Part shown: positions 6,140-12,391 of the stretch, in pieces
Position numbering within the stretch: the first letter of the stretch is position 1
How the letters are laid out: every line of letters begins with the position of its first letter
Assembly (NCBI GenBank): GCA_001805655.1
Contig: MHGR01000134.1
Location: 751-13,141 of the forward strand
DNA from: Omnitrophica WOR_2 bacterium RIFCSPHIGHO2_02_FULL_52_10
GTDB taxonomy: Bacteria; Omnitrophota; Gorgyraeia; Zapsychrales; Zapsychraceae
Direction: 5' to 3'
Length of the DNA: 12,391 nucleotides
Notes under the pieces: generated by a model
The model's input: the letters and a program-made list of their open reading frames with translations, nothing else
Databases searched by the model: none
Told to the model about the DNA's origin: nothing
Position numbers and translations under genes: made by a program

Positions 6140-7374
6140 TCCCCGTCGCCAAGCCGTTCTTCACGGAAGCGGAGGTGAAGGCGGCGGGCGAGGTGATTTC
6201 CTCGGGATGGGTGGCCCAGGGCCCGAAGGTCCGGGAGTTCGAAGAGGCCTTTCGCGCCTATGTCGGGGCCGACCACGCCTGCGCCGTCGCGAATGCCACG
6301 GCGGCCCTCCATACGGCCCTGCTTGCCGCCGGCGTTAATCCGGGAAATATTGTCCTTACGGTCAGCCATTCCTTTATCGCCACCGCCAATTGCGTCCGTT
6401 ACTGCGGCGGCGAGCCTGTTTTTGTTGACATTGATTCGGAAACATTCAATATGTCTGCGCAAGGGTTGTCCGAGTGCCTGCAGCGGGATTGTGAAACGCG
6501 CTCAGGGCGTTTGTATTACAAAAACGCCGCCGGACTTGCCGTCGGCGCATCCCCGCTGGTGCATTTAAAACCGGGCCCGGAATTCGGTCGCGTGGCCGCG
6601 GTTTTGGCCGTACATCAGATGGGCATGCCGTGCGACCTGCGCAGCATCATTCCTCTGGCAAGAAAATTTCATTTGCCGCTCATTGAAGACGCGGCCTGCG
6701 CGGCGGGCAGTGAAATTCTCATGGAAGACGGCGGCCGGTGGGAGAAGCTCGGCAGGCCCCACGGGGACATGGCCTGTTTCTCGTTCCATCCCCGGAAAAT
6801 ACTTTCGACGGGGGAAGGAGGGATGATAACGGCGCAGCGCGCGGAATATGACCGGCGCTGCCGGCGCTTGCGCCACCAGGGCATGACGATATCCGATGCG
6901 CAGCGCCATGAAAGCAAAGAGGTCATGGTGGAAGCATACCCGGAGATGGGATTTAATTACCGCCTGACCGACATCCAGGCGGCGGTCGGCATTGAGCAAA
7001 TGAAAAAGATGCCGGCGCTGATAGCGCGGCGCCGCGCCTTGGCCGCCGTGTACCTCAAAGAGTTGGCCCAGATACCCTGGCTGGCGGTGACCAAAGAGCC
7101 GCCGTTTTGCCGGAGCAATTGGCAAAGTTTTCCTGTCCGGCTTTTGGAGGGCGCCCCTATGGATCAGACGGCGTTTATGCAATACTTGCTCGACAACGGT
7201 GTCGCTACGCGGCCGGGGATCATGAACGCCCATGAGGAAAAGCCTTTCGCCGCCGCGCGCCGGCCGCTGAAACATTCCGAAACGGCAAGAAGGTCCGCGG
7301 TGATCCTGCCGTTGTTTCACACGATGGAAGAGAATGATATCGGCTATATTGTCAATCTAATTAAACATGCGTAA
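6097..7374 (+). CDS. DegT/DnrJ/EryC1/StrS-family PLP aminotransferase
   Basis: The 425-aa protein has the family layout. 'LIPVAKPFFTEAEVKAA' and 'WVAQGPKVREFE' come at the N-terminus, then a cofactor pocket around 'ANATAALHTAL', then 'VHQMGMPCDL' (172-181), and 'PLIEDAA' with D198 contacting the PLP ring nitrogen. The Schiff-base lysine is K234 in 'SFHPRKILSTGEGG'. Such enzymes transfer an amino group, usually from glutamate, to a 3- or 4-keto sugar nucleotide, which fits an upstream SDR that would make the keto sugar. A segment at about 128-165 seems longer than in PseC/ArnB-type enzymes. The start ATG lies inside the epimerase gene and has GGGAG eight bases upstream. The stop overlaps the next gene's start by 8 bp. 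Confidence 0.9.
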   Translation: MAGHSRETDFAKRLIPVAKPFFTEAEVKAAGEVISSGWVAQGPKVREFEEAFRAYVGADHACAVANATAALHTALLAAGVNPGNIVLTVSHSFIATANCVRYCGGEPVFVDIDSETFNMSAQGLSECLQRDCETRSGRLYYKNAAGLAVGASPLVHLKPGPEFGRVAAVLAVHQMGMPCDLRSIIPLARKFHLPLIEDAACAAGSEILMEDGGRWEKLGRPHGDMACFSFHPRKILSTGEGGMITAQRAEYDRRCRRLRHQGMTISDAQRHESKEVMVEAYPEMGFNYRLTDIQAAVGIEQMKKMPALIARRRALAAVYLKELAQIPWLAVTKEPPFCRSNWQSFPVRLLEGAPMDQTAFMQYLLDNGVATRPGIMNAHEEKPFAAARRPLKHSETARRSAVILPLFHTMEENDIGYIVNLIKHA

Positions 7375-8014
7375 GAAATTGATTATATTTCCCTTCGGCG
7401 GCAACGGCCGCGAGGCCGCGGCCCAAATCACCAGTAGCGCTGCCCTGAAAGAGGAGTGGGAGCTGGTGGGGTTTGTCGATGATGACCCGGCGGCGCGCGG
7501 CAAGGAAGCCTGCGGCGTTACCGTGCTCGGTAACACGAACATCCTCAAGGAATACCCCGAGGCCAAAATATTAGCCGTGCCGGGGAATCCGGGCAATTAT
7601 TTAAAGCGGCGGGATGTTATTGAAGGATTAGATCTCAAGAAAGACCGGTTCGCCAGGGTCCTTGCGCCGTCGGCGGTCATTTCACCGGACGCGAAGATCG
7701 GTTACAATACGCTCTTGCTGGCGAACGTGGTGGTCGGCTGCGGGGCCACTATCGGCAATCACTGCATTATTTTACCGAATACGACGCTCGGCCATGACAG
7801 CGTGATTGAGGACTACTGCTGCATCGGGGCGAACGTGGCGGTTTCCGGGTACGTGACCATCCGGTCGGGCTGTTACATTGGCTCGGGTTCGGCCATCCGC
7901 GAGCGCGTGACGATCCGGGAGCGCGCCTTGGTGGGCATCGGTTCGAACGTCATTTCGGATATTGAAAAGGAAGTGATTGTCGCCGGCAATCCGGCAAAAT
8001 TGCTCCGACACTAG
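7367..8014 (+). CDS. NeuD/PglD-type sugar acyltransferase (left-handed beta-helix)
   Basis: The protein is 215 aa. The N-terminal third is a small Rossmann-like PglD_N domain ('IIFPFGGNGREAAAQI' then 'LVGFVDDDPAARGK'). From about residue 100 come hexapeptide repeats of a left-handed beta-helix ('ISPDAKIG', 'VVVGCGATIGNHCIILPNTTLG', 'VIEDYCCIGANVAVSG', 'VTIRSGCYIG'), ending in 'VIVAGNPAKLL'. H143 in 'LGHDSVIED' is at the position of the catalytic base in PglD/NeuD. These enzymes use acetyl-CoA to acetylate a UDP-amino sugar or sialic acid-like sugar, so it likely acts on the aminotransferase product. Translation is coupled to the aminotransferase by an 8-bp overlap. The last three codons and the stop lie inside a palindromic repeat cluster, suggesting that the repeat has replaced the original end of the gene. 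Confidence 0.87.
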   Translation: MRKKLIIFPFGGNGREAAAQITSSAALKEEWELVGFVDDDPAARGKEACGVTVLGNTNILKEYPEAKILAVPGNPGNYLKRRDVIEGLDLKKDRFARVLAPSAVISPDAKIGYNTLLLANVVVGCGATIGNHCIILPNTTLGHDSVIEDYCCIGANVAVSGYVTIRSGCYIGSGSAIRERVTIRERALVGIGSNVISDIEKEVIVAGNPAKLLRH

Positions 8015-8070
8015 CCCCGACGTAACGTCGGGGCTAGGTCGGAGTTCCGACCTCCGAAGGAGTGTCGGAA
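8004..8070. repeat. Nested palindromic repeat cluster (REP-like)
   Basis: A perfect 25-bp palindrome with 12-bp arms (TAGCCCCGACGT/ACGTCGGGGCTA, 8012-8036) is followed by AGGTCGGA-GT-TCCGACCT (8036-8053). Both sit inside outer arms TCCGACACT (8004-8012) and AGTGTCGGA (8061-8069). An alternative fold pairs TTCCGAC-CTCC (8045-8055) with GGAG-T-GTCGGAA (8059-8070). The core TCCGAC/GTCGGA occurs four times. It is distinct from the 1118/2368 repeat family and contains the NeuD-like gene's stop codon. Confidence 0.8.
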
Positions 8071-8087
8071 CTGCGCAAATAAAGGAA

Positions 8088-8107
8088 CCCCCGGCCGAAG
8101 TCGGGGG
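8088..8107 (+). repeat. GC-rich hairpin before the GT2 gene
   Basis: CCCCCGGC (8088-8095) pairs with GTCGGGGG (8100-8107), including one G-U, around a CGAA tetraloop. There is no T-tract, so it is not a standard terminator. It lies 22 bp before the GT2 start and in mRNA could reduce read-through or affect access to the GT2 ribosome site. It may belong to the same repeat insertion as 8004-8070. Confidence 0.6.
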
Positions 8108-8129
8108 AGTTACACTCAACAGGTAAGCC

Positions 8130-9080
8130 ATGATTTCCGTCATTTTCCCAACGTATAACGAGCAGGACAACATCCCCGTGCTGTATGAGCGGATCAGCGC
8201 CGTGGCCGCGGACATCCGCGGGCATGATTCCGAATTTATTTTTGTGGATGACTGCTCAACGGACCAAACGCCGGAAATCCTGCGCCGGCTGCATGACCGC
8301 GACAGCCGGGTGAAAACAATCCGTTTCGCGCGCAATTGCGGGAGCCACGCGGCGATTGCGGCCGGGCTGATCGCCTGCCGCGGGGACGGCGCGGTTGTCC
8401 TGGCGGCCGACTTGCAGGACCCGCCGGAGCTATTGCGTTTATTGGTGAATGAGTGGAAAGACGGGGTGAAGGTCGTCTGGGGCGCGCGCCGCAAGCGTTT
8501 GGGCGAAAAGGTCTCCACTAAATTCTTTTCACGCGTGTATTATTGTCTGATGAATTATTTCACGACGGTCAAGGTGCCCCCGTTAGGGGCCGACGTGTTT
8601 TTGGTCGACCGCGCCGTCATCGAGGCCTTTAAAGAGGTCAATGAAAAGCACACCTCGGTCTTCATGGTCCTGGCCTGGCTGGGATTCAAGCAAACGTCCA
8701 TCGAATATGTCAAGCAGGCCAGGCTGTACGGGAAATCGAAGTGGACATTGGGGAACAAGATCAAGCTGACGCTGGATTCCCTGTTGGCGTTCAGCGATAT
8801 TTTCATCCGTTATATCAGTGTCATCGGGGTGTTGACCGCGTGCACGGGGTTTGTGTACGCGCTTTTCGTGATCTGGGGGTTGTTCAACGGCGCTCCGCTC
8901 GAGGGGTGGTCGTCCTTGCTCGTGACGATCTTGGTGCTCGGCGGCATTCAGATGATCATGCTGGGGGTGCTAGGAGAATACCTCTGGCGGACTTTTGACG
9001 AATCCAGGCAGCGCCCGCGGTTCATCGTCGAATACAAACTTGGTCTGGAAAGTTACAGCCCTGCCGGGCGGGAGCAATAG
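8130..9080 (+). CDS. GT2 polyprenyl-phosphate glycosyltransferase (GtrB/ArnC/DPM1-like)
   Basis: The protein is 316 aa. The N-terminal GT-A domain has 'FPTYNEQDNI' (6-15), 'FVDDCSTDQT' with the nucleotide-binding Asp pair D40/D41, and 'AADLQDPPE' (92-100) with the metal-binding Asp. It continues through 'RLYGKSKWTLGNK' (198-210), typical of dolichol/undecaprenyl-phosphate transferases. Two hydrophobic helices (about 229-251 and 260-284) anchor the C-terminus, as in GtrB and ArnC. The expected reaction is transfer of a sugar from its nucleotide to undecaprenyl phosphate on the cytoplasmic face. The gene is separated from the acyltransferase by a 115-bp repeat region, so expression may be partly uncoupled, but it is followed 1 nt later by an SMR-like gene, the classic GT plus flippase pairing. 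Confidence 0.9.
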   Translation: MISVIFPTYNEQDNIPVLYERISAVAADIRGHDSEFIFVDDCSTDQTPEILRRLHDRDSRVKTIRFARNCGSHAAIAAGLIACRGDGAVVLAADLQDPPELLRLLVNEWKDGVKVVWGARRKRLGEKVSTKFFSRVYYCLMNYFTTVKVPPLGADVFLVDRAVIEAFKEVNEKHTSVFMVLAWLGFKQTSIEYVKQARLYGKSKWTLGNKIKLTLDSLLAFSDIFIRYISVIGVLTACTGFVYALFVIWGLFNGAPLEGWSSLLVTILVLGGIQMIMLGVLGEYLWRTFDESRQRPRFIVEYKLGLESYSPAGREQ

Positions 9081-9081
9081 C

Positions 9082-9468
9082 ATGCGGGAATGGTCGTTAA
9101 GCTGGGGGATGTTGATCATCAGCGTGGTCTTGAACGCCCTGGGGGTGTTCATCATCAAGCTGAGGCTCAACGAGCTTGGAGTTATTAAGAGCGAATCGTT
9201 TCAATCCGTGCTCAGTTATTTTTTCGTCTTCATGAAATCGCCGTTCGTGGTTTTCGGATTGGTCTTATTTTTCCTCGCGCCTTTTTTGTTCGCCATCGCC
9301 CTCTCGCGGATGGAGATCGTGGTCGCCTATCCGGCCCAGATCGGGCTGAATTTTGTCATACTCATATTATTGGCCGTGATATTTCTTGGGGAGCAAATAA
9401 CGCTTCTGAAGGCGTTCGGGACGGCCCTGGTGCTCACCGGTGTTTACTTCCTGAATAAATCGGGTTAA
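9082..9468 (+). CDS. Small four-helix SMR/EamA-like membrane protein, probable lipid-linked sugar flippase (ArnE/ArnF-like)
   Basis: The frame is open from 8995, but ATG 9082 is chosen: it lies 1 nt after the GT2 stop, has GGGAG eight bases upstream, and gives 128 aa, the usual SMR/ArnE size. Four hydrophobic helices are visible at about 8-28, 46-72, 78-99 and 105-124. The segment 'EIVVAYPAQIGLNFV' and the following 'IFLGEQITLLKAFGTALVLTGVYFL' match the C-terminal SMR/EamA pattern. ArnE/ArnF flip undecaprenyl-phosphate-aminoarabinose made with ArnC, so the coupling to a GT2 suggests the same role for this cluster's lipid-linked sugar. ArnE/F work as a heterodimer; only one partner is seen here, so it may form a homodimer. 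Drug efflux is a less likely alternative given the context. Confidence 0.8.
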   Translation: MREWSLSWGMLIISVVLNALGVFIIKLRLNELGVIKSESFQSVLSYFFVFMKSPFVVFGLVLFFLAPFLFAIALSRMEIVVAYPAQIGLNFVILILLAVIFLGEQITLLKAFGTALVLTGVYFLNKSG

Positions 9469-9485
9469 CCCCGCAGAATGGCGAA

Positions 9486-10343
9486 ATGAGCAAAAAAATC
9501 ATAAAAGTCGGCATGGGGCAATTATTGGTCGAAGGGGGCGAGCCCCAAAGAAATCTGCAGAGGGCAGAGCGCATGATTGAAGATGCCGCCCGGCGGCAAT
9601 GTCATGTCGTTCTTCTCCCCGAATGCCTGGACCTGGCCTGGACCCATCCGAGCGCCAAAACGGAAGCGCAGCCCATCCCCGGGCCGTATAGTGATCAGTT
9701 GTGCCAAAGCGCCCAAAGACACGGCCTTTATGTCTGCGCGGGGCTTACGGAAAAAGACCAAAACAAGGTTTATAACAGCGCGGTCTTGATCGACCCCGCC
9801 GGTCAAATCATTTTAAAGTACCGCAAGATTAATGTCCTGGTGGTCGGGCAGCAGTTTTACGAAATCGGGAATATGCTCTCCGTGGTTGAAACGCCTTTCG
9901 GCATTATCGGCGTCAATATTTGTTCCGATAACTATATGGACGGATTGCCTATCGGCCATACATTGGCGCGAATGGGCGCGCAAATCATCCTCTCCCCGTC
10001 TTCCTGGACGGTGGATTACTCCTACACGGAAACGGATGACCCTTACGGGGAAAAATGGATAAAACCTTATTCCTTGCTGGCCCGGCTTTATAACCTGGTC
10101 ATCATCGGGACGACCAGTGTCGGGGTTATTGTCGGCGGGCCTTATGAAGGCAAGAAAATGGTGGGCTGCTCGCTGGCGGTGGGGCGCGACGGGATCATCG
10201 GACGCGGGCGGTATAATGAATTTGCCGGGGAATTGATTGTCATCGAATTTGAAGTCCCGCAAAGGAAGGAAAAAGGGACGGCGATTGGGGAGAAGGTGCT
10301 TCACCCCGACCTGGCGCATCCCCAGAAGGCGGGAAGACTATAA
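9486..10343 (+). CDS. Nitrilase-superfamily carbon-nitrogen hydrolase, possible ammonia supplier
   Basis: The 285-aa protein has the full nitrilase catalytic triad: Glu46 in 'VVLLPECLD', Lys114 in 'LKYRKINVL', and Cys146 in 'IGVNICSDNYMDG'. The length and alpha-beta-beta-alpha pattern fit a single-domain amidohydrolase of the CN_hydrolase family (PF00795). Members hydrolyse amides such as carbamoylputrescine, omega-amides or glutamine; in NAD synthetase a nitrilase domain is the glutaminase that feeds ammonia to the PP-loop domain. Here it ends 1 nt before a PP-loop amidotransferase of the WbpG/PseA family, which suggests an analogous two-protein arrangement. The gene starts 17 bp after the SMR-like gene and has a weak SD. 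The substrate is not proven; a stand-alone amidase on a sugar amide is the main alternative. Confidence 0.87.
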   Translation: MSKKIIKVGMGQLLVEGGEPQRNLQRAERMIEDAARRQCHVVLLPECLDLAWTHPSAKTEAQPIPGPYSDQLCQSAQRHGLYVCAGLTEKDQNKVYNSAVLIDPAGQIILKYRKINVLVVGQQFYEIGNMLSVVETPFGIIGVNICSDNYMDGLPIGHTLARMGAQIILSPSSWTVDYSYTETDDPYGEKWIKPYSLLARLYNLVIIGTTSVGVIVGGPYEGKKMVGCSLAVGRDGIIGRGRYNEFAGELIVIEFEVPQRKEKGTAIGEKVLHPDLAHPQKAGRL

Positions 10344-10344
10344 T

Positions 10345-11526
10345 ATGACAGTGACCGCGAATGTAGAAAAGCAGGGGTACCAGATATGCCGCCGCTGTGT
10401 TGTCGACACATCGGTCCCGGGCCATGATTTTGACGGGCGGGGGATATGCGGGTATTGCCGCCTGCATGACCAGCTGGAGCGGCGGTATCCGCTCGACAGC
10501 CGCGGGGCGCGGCAGCTTCAAACTTTGGTCAGCAAAATCAAACGCGGAGGGAAAGGCCGTAAGCACGATTGCGTTTTGGGGATCAGCGGCGGCCGGGACA
10601 GCACCTACACGCTGTATTTTGCCAAGAAAATATTGGGGCTGCGGCCGATTGCCGTCCATTTCAACGACGGCTTCGGCAATCCGACGGCCGGGGAAAACAT
10701 GCGAAAAGCGACCCAGAAGCTCGGGGTGGAATTGAGGACCATTACCTCGGACTGGCGGGAATCCAAGGACCTGCGCATCGCTTACCTCAAGGCGTCGACC
10801 CCGGATATCGGCACAGCCACCGACATCGGCATTGCCACGGCTCTGTACGGGGTGGCCTGCAAGGAGCGTGTCCGCTATATCATCTTCGGCCAATCCTTCC
10901 GCACCGAAGGGATTTCGCCGCTGGAATGGAATTATCTGGACGGCCGATATCTGAAATCGGTGCATAAGCTTTACGGGACATTTCCCCTGCGGAAATGGCA
11001 GCCCATGGACGGGGGTTTTAATTTAACGCTCTGGCCGATGGTATATTACACGCTTATCAAAAGGATCAAAACCATCCCGATTCTTTATTTTACGCCGTAT
11101 GTCCGCGTCGATGCCGAAGCGGTCATCAAACGGGAATTGGATTGGGTTTATCCCGGCGCGCATTATTATGACGATCTCTACCAGAGTCTGATGACCCATG
11201 TCATGCGCGTCAAGTTTAATATTGACCGGCGCCGGTCCAATTATTCCGCCCTCGTCCGTTGCGGCCAGATGAGCAGGGAAAGGGCGCTGGAACTCATCAA
11301 TGCCGTTTATGTGATTGAGGATCCCAAAGTGATTGATCTGTGCATCAAGCGTCTGGGATTGACCAGGCAAGAATTCGATGAAATCATGTCCCTGCCCCCC
11401 AAAACATTCCGCGATTACAAGACCAGCTACGACCTGATCAAGCTTCTGAAATGGCCTTTGAAGCTCTGCTCCAAGTGCCACGTGGTCCCCACGACAACCT
11501 ACGATAAGTATTTCAAGTGCGGTTAG
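10345..11526 (+). CDS. N-acetyl sugar amidotransferase (WbpG/PseA family, PP-loop)
   Basis: The frame is open from 10237, but ATG 10345, 1 nt after the nitrilase stop, is preferred and gives 393 aa. The N-terminus has a zinc-ribbon-like set C15-x2-C18...C35-x2-C38 ('CRRCVVDTSVPG' then 'GICGYC'). The PP-loop follows as 'GISGGRDS' (79-86), with Arg where WbpG-type proteins as I recall them have Val. 'LRPIAVHFNDGFGNP', 'IIFGQSFRTEGISPLEW' and 'LKSVHKLYG' match the family signature. WbpG and PseA convert an acetamido group of a UDP-sugar or nonulosonate to an acetamidino group, using ATP and ammonia delivered by HisH/HisF-like partners. No such partners are in this window; the adjacent nitrilase may replace them. 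A C-terminal tail with CSKC (375-378) and C392 adds a possible second metal site. Confidence 0.9.
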   Translation: MTVTANVEKQGYQICRRCVVDTSVPGHDFDGRGICGYCRLHDQLERRYPLDSRGARQLQTLVSKIKRGGKGRKHDCVLGISGGRDSTYTLYFAKKILGLRPIAVHFNDGFGNPTAGENMRKATQKLGVELRTITSDWRESKDLRIAYLKASTPDIGTATDIGIATALYGVACKERVRYIIFGQSFRTEGISPLEWNYLDGRYLKSVHKLYGTFPLRKWQPMDGGFNLTLWPMVYYTLIKRIKTIPILYFTPYVRVDAEAVIKRELDWVYPGAHYYDDLYQSLMTHVMRVKFNIDRRRSNYSALVRCGQMSRERALELINAVYVIEDPKVIDLCIKRLGLTRQEFDEIMSLPPKTFRDYKTSYDLIKLLKWPLKLCSKCHVVPTTTYDKYFKCG

Positions 11527-11535
11527 CCGGACGGT

Positions 11536-12391
11536 TTAAGGCGTGCGGCGTTTGGCGCAGATGTGCTGCGCATTGAGCGCCGTGAGCATTAAATACAGGG
11601 GGGCGATGGGCAGGGCGTAGCGCGTGGCGATGAGGAAAGGCGCGTGCAAGACAATATTCGCCAGGATGATCACCAGACAAAAAAGATAGACTGAATACAC
11701 CATTGATTTCTGGACAGAAGGGCCGGATAAATCATTGCGGTAACGCAGGACATAATAAACGCTAAAGGCCAAAGTTGCTAAAGTCACAAAAAATATCAGC
11801 AAACGTAATCCATTCCTTAACAGTTCCCACTCAAATAATGTTTCCAGCCAGTGAGGATAGTGCACAAACCCAATCCGGGTGGATTCCCAAAATACCATCT
11901 TGAGCCCTTCAGCAGCCGTGAGGAAGGCGTACTGCAAGGGATGGCTGAGAACACTCTTCACGGCGGCCTCTCTGAGTAGGGCATCAATTTTATCGTTCGC
12001 CACCCCCTGAGCCTGCAGCTCTTTGGTTTTGTTCGGCCCCAGGACGTGGATATTCTCATCCCCCCAGAACGAACATTCTTCAGCGGAGAAAATTTTCGCG
12101 CAGACCCGCTCGCCGGGGACAAACGCCAGGAACGTCAGGATATTATTTGTTGTCAAAGGCTGGGTGCGCCCTTTGGCGTTGGCGTAAAGCGACTCGGACC
12201 CGACGGCGGTCAGGCTTTTATATCCGTTGTATTTGTAATTCATCGCTTTATAAGGGGTCAGGGACAGGTGATAGACGCCGAAAATGGTTACGGTTAAAAG
12301 CAAGCCGTTGATGAAGGTTTTGAAGTTTCTAGTTGCGAGAAATTTCAAGGACAGGCAGAACAGGGTCAATACATAAAAAACCAGGACATAT
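11536..12391 (-). CDS. Multi-helix membrane protein, probable C-terminal part of a GT39/ArnT-like glycosyltransferase (truncated by window)
   Basis: Read on the minus strand, the frame is open to the window edge beyond the TTG at 12369, so the start lies outside. The visible part (about 285 residues) begins with hydrophobic segments ('LVFYVLTLFCL', 'GLLLTVTIFGVYHL'). It then has a soluble stretch of about 130 residues with two cysteines ('ERVCAKIFSAEECSFWG'), and ends with several helices ('LRLLIFFVTLATLAF', 'YSVYLFCLVIILANIVLHAPFL') and 'ATRYALPIAPLYLMLTAL'. An 'RYALP' turn near the last helix is common in GT39/PMT-like proteins. Such enzymes take sugar from a polyprenyl phosphate at the outer face, which would fit the adjacent GT2 and flippase. 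The family call is by overall pattern only. It is convergent with the amidotransferase gene, 9 bp apart, and no terminator is seen between them. Confidence 0.6.
   Translation of the reverse strand, partial: YVLVFYVLTLFCLSLKFLATRNFKTFINGLLLTVTIFGVYHLSLTPYKAMNYKYNGYKSLTAVGSESLYANAKGRTQPLTTNNILTFLAFVPGERVCAKIFSAEECSFWGDENIHVLGPNKTKELQAQGVANDKIDALLREAAVKSVLSHPLQYAFLTAAEGLKMVFWESTRIGFVHYPHWLETLFEWELLRNGLRLLIFFVTLATLAFSVYYVLRYRNDLSGPSVQKSMVYSVYLFCLVIILANIVLHAPFLIATRYALPIAPLYLMLTALNAQHICAKRRTP

Noticed and set aside
6565..7320. 251-codon minus-strand frame inside the aminotransferase
   Set aside because: It is antisense to a gene with intact PLP motifs. It is rich in Arg/His/Gln, as expected for a shadow of GC-rich coding DNA.
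8012..8107. CRISPR array or transcription terminator
   Set aside because: The repeats are palindromes without regular spacers, and no hairpin is followed by a T-tract, so neither label is supported.
7772..8518. 248-codon minus-strand frame over the NeuD-like and GT2 genes
   Set aside because: It spans the repeat gap and is antisense to two clear genes; no family features are seen.
8995..9081. Upstream extension of the SMR-like frame
   Set aside because: It overlaps the GT2 C-terminus; ATG 9082 has a good SD and gives the normal SMR length.
10237..10344. Upstream extension of the amidotransferase frame
   Set aside because: It overlaps the conserved end of the nitrilase gene and gives a basic, low-complexity tail. 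ATG 10345 directly before the zinc-ribbon fits family starts.

Overview
The window looks like a chromosomal fragment of a Gram-negative bacterium. It holds the C-terminal half of an outer-membrane TonB-dependent receptor, a Sec-exported TPR protein and a surface-sugar gene cluster, and it uses Shine-Dalgarno (SD)-led genes of moderate to high GC with short REP-like palindromes in the gaps. The TPR protein ending in a small SH3/Sm-like domain, together with these palindromes, reminds me of uncultured candidate-phylum genomes such as Omnitrophota. That assignment is an impression and not something the sequence proves.

Layout. (1) Bases 1-1864: the 3' end of a TonB-dependent receptor, a perfect 29-bp palindrome, then a Dph6/COG2102-type PP-loop ATPase. 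(2) Bases 1865-2534: no conventional gene, but a consensus-like sigma70 promoter followed at once by a roughly 70-nt structured RNA ending in a hairpin plus T7 terminator. About 100 bp later comes a 35-codon ORF with a strong SD that encodes a one-helix membrane peptide, then a second copy of the palindrome. (3) Bases 2535-4770: a small SAM-dependent methyltransferase and an exported seven-TPR protein. (4) Bases 4771-5149: a mostly silent gap with small hairpins and one doubtful mini-ORF. (5) Bases 5150-11526: a seven-gene plus-strand cluster of sugar-nucleotide epimerase, DegT-type aminotransferase, NeuD/PglD-type acyltransferase, membrane-anchored GT2, SMR/ArnE-like membrane protein, nitrilase-superfamily amidohydrolase and WbpG/PseA-type N-acetyl sugar amidotransferase. 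The genes are tightly spaced or overlapping except for a 115-bp repeat-filled gap before the GT2. (6) Bases 11536-12391: a convergent membrane protein, probably the end of a GT39/ArnT-like glycosyltransferase, running off the edge.

How the cluster may work (inference). The epimerase and aminotransferase would make an amino sugar nucleotide and the NeuD-like enzyme would N-acylate it. The GT2 would move a sugar onto a polyprenyl phosphate and the SMR-like protein would flip it. The WbpG-like enzyme would convert an acetamido group to an amidine. Characterised WbpG enzymes receive ammonia from a HisH/HisF-type pair. Neither is present in this window; instead a nitrilase-fold enzyme with an intact Glu-Lys-Cys triad lies 1 nt upstream of the WbpG homologue. 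The idea that this nitrilase is the ammonia source is the most interesting biochemical hypothesis here. The promoter-RNA-terminator-micropeptide module at 2009-2320 is the most interesting non-classical element.
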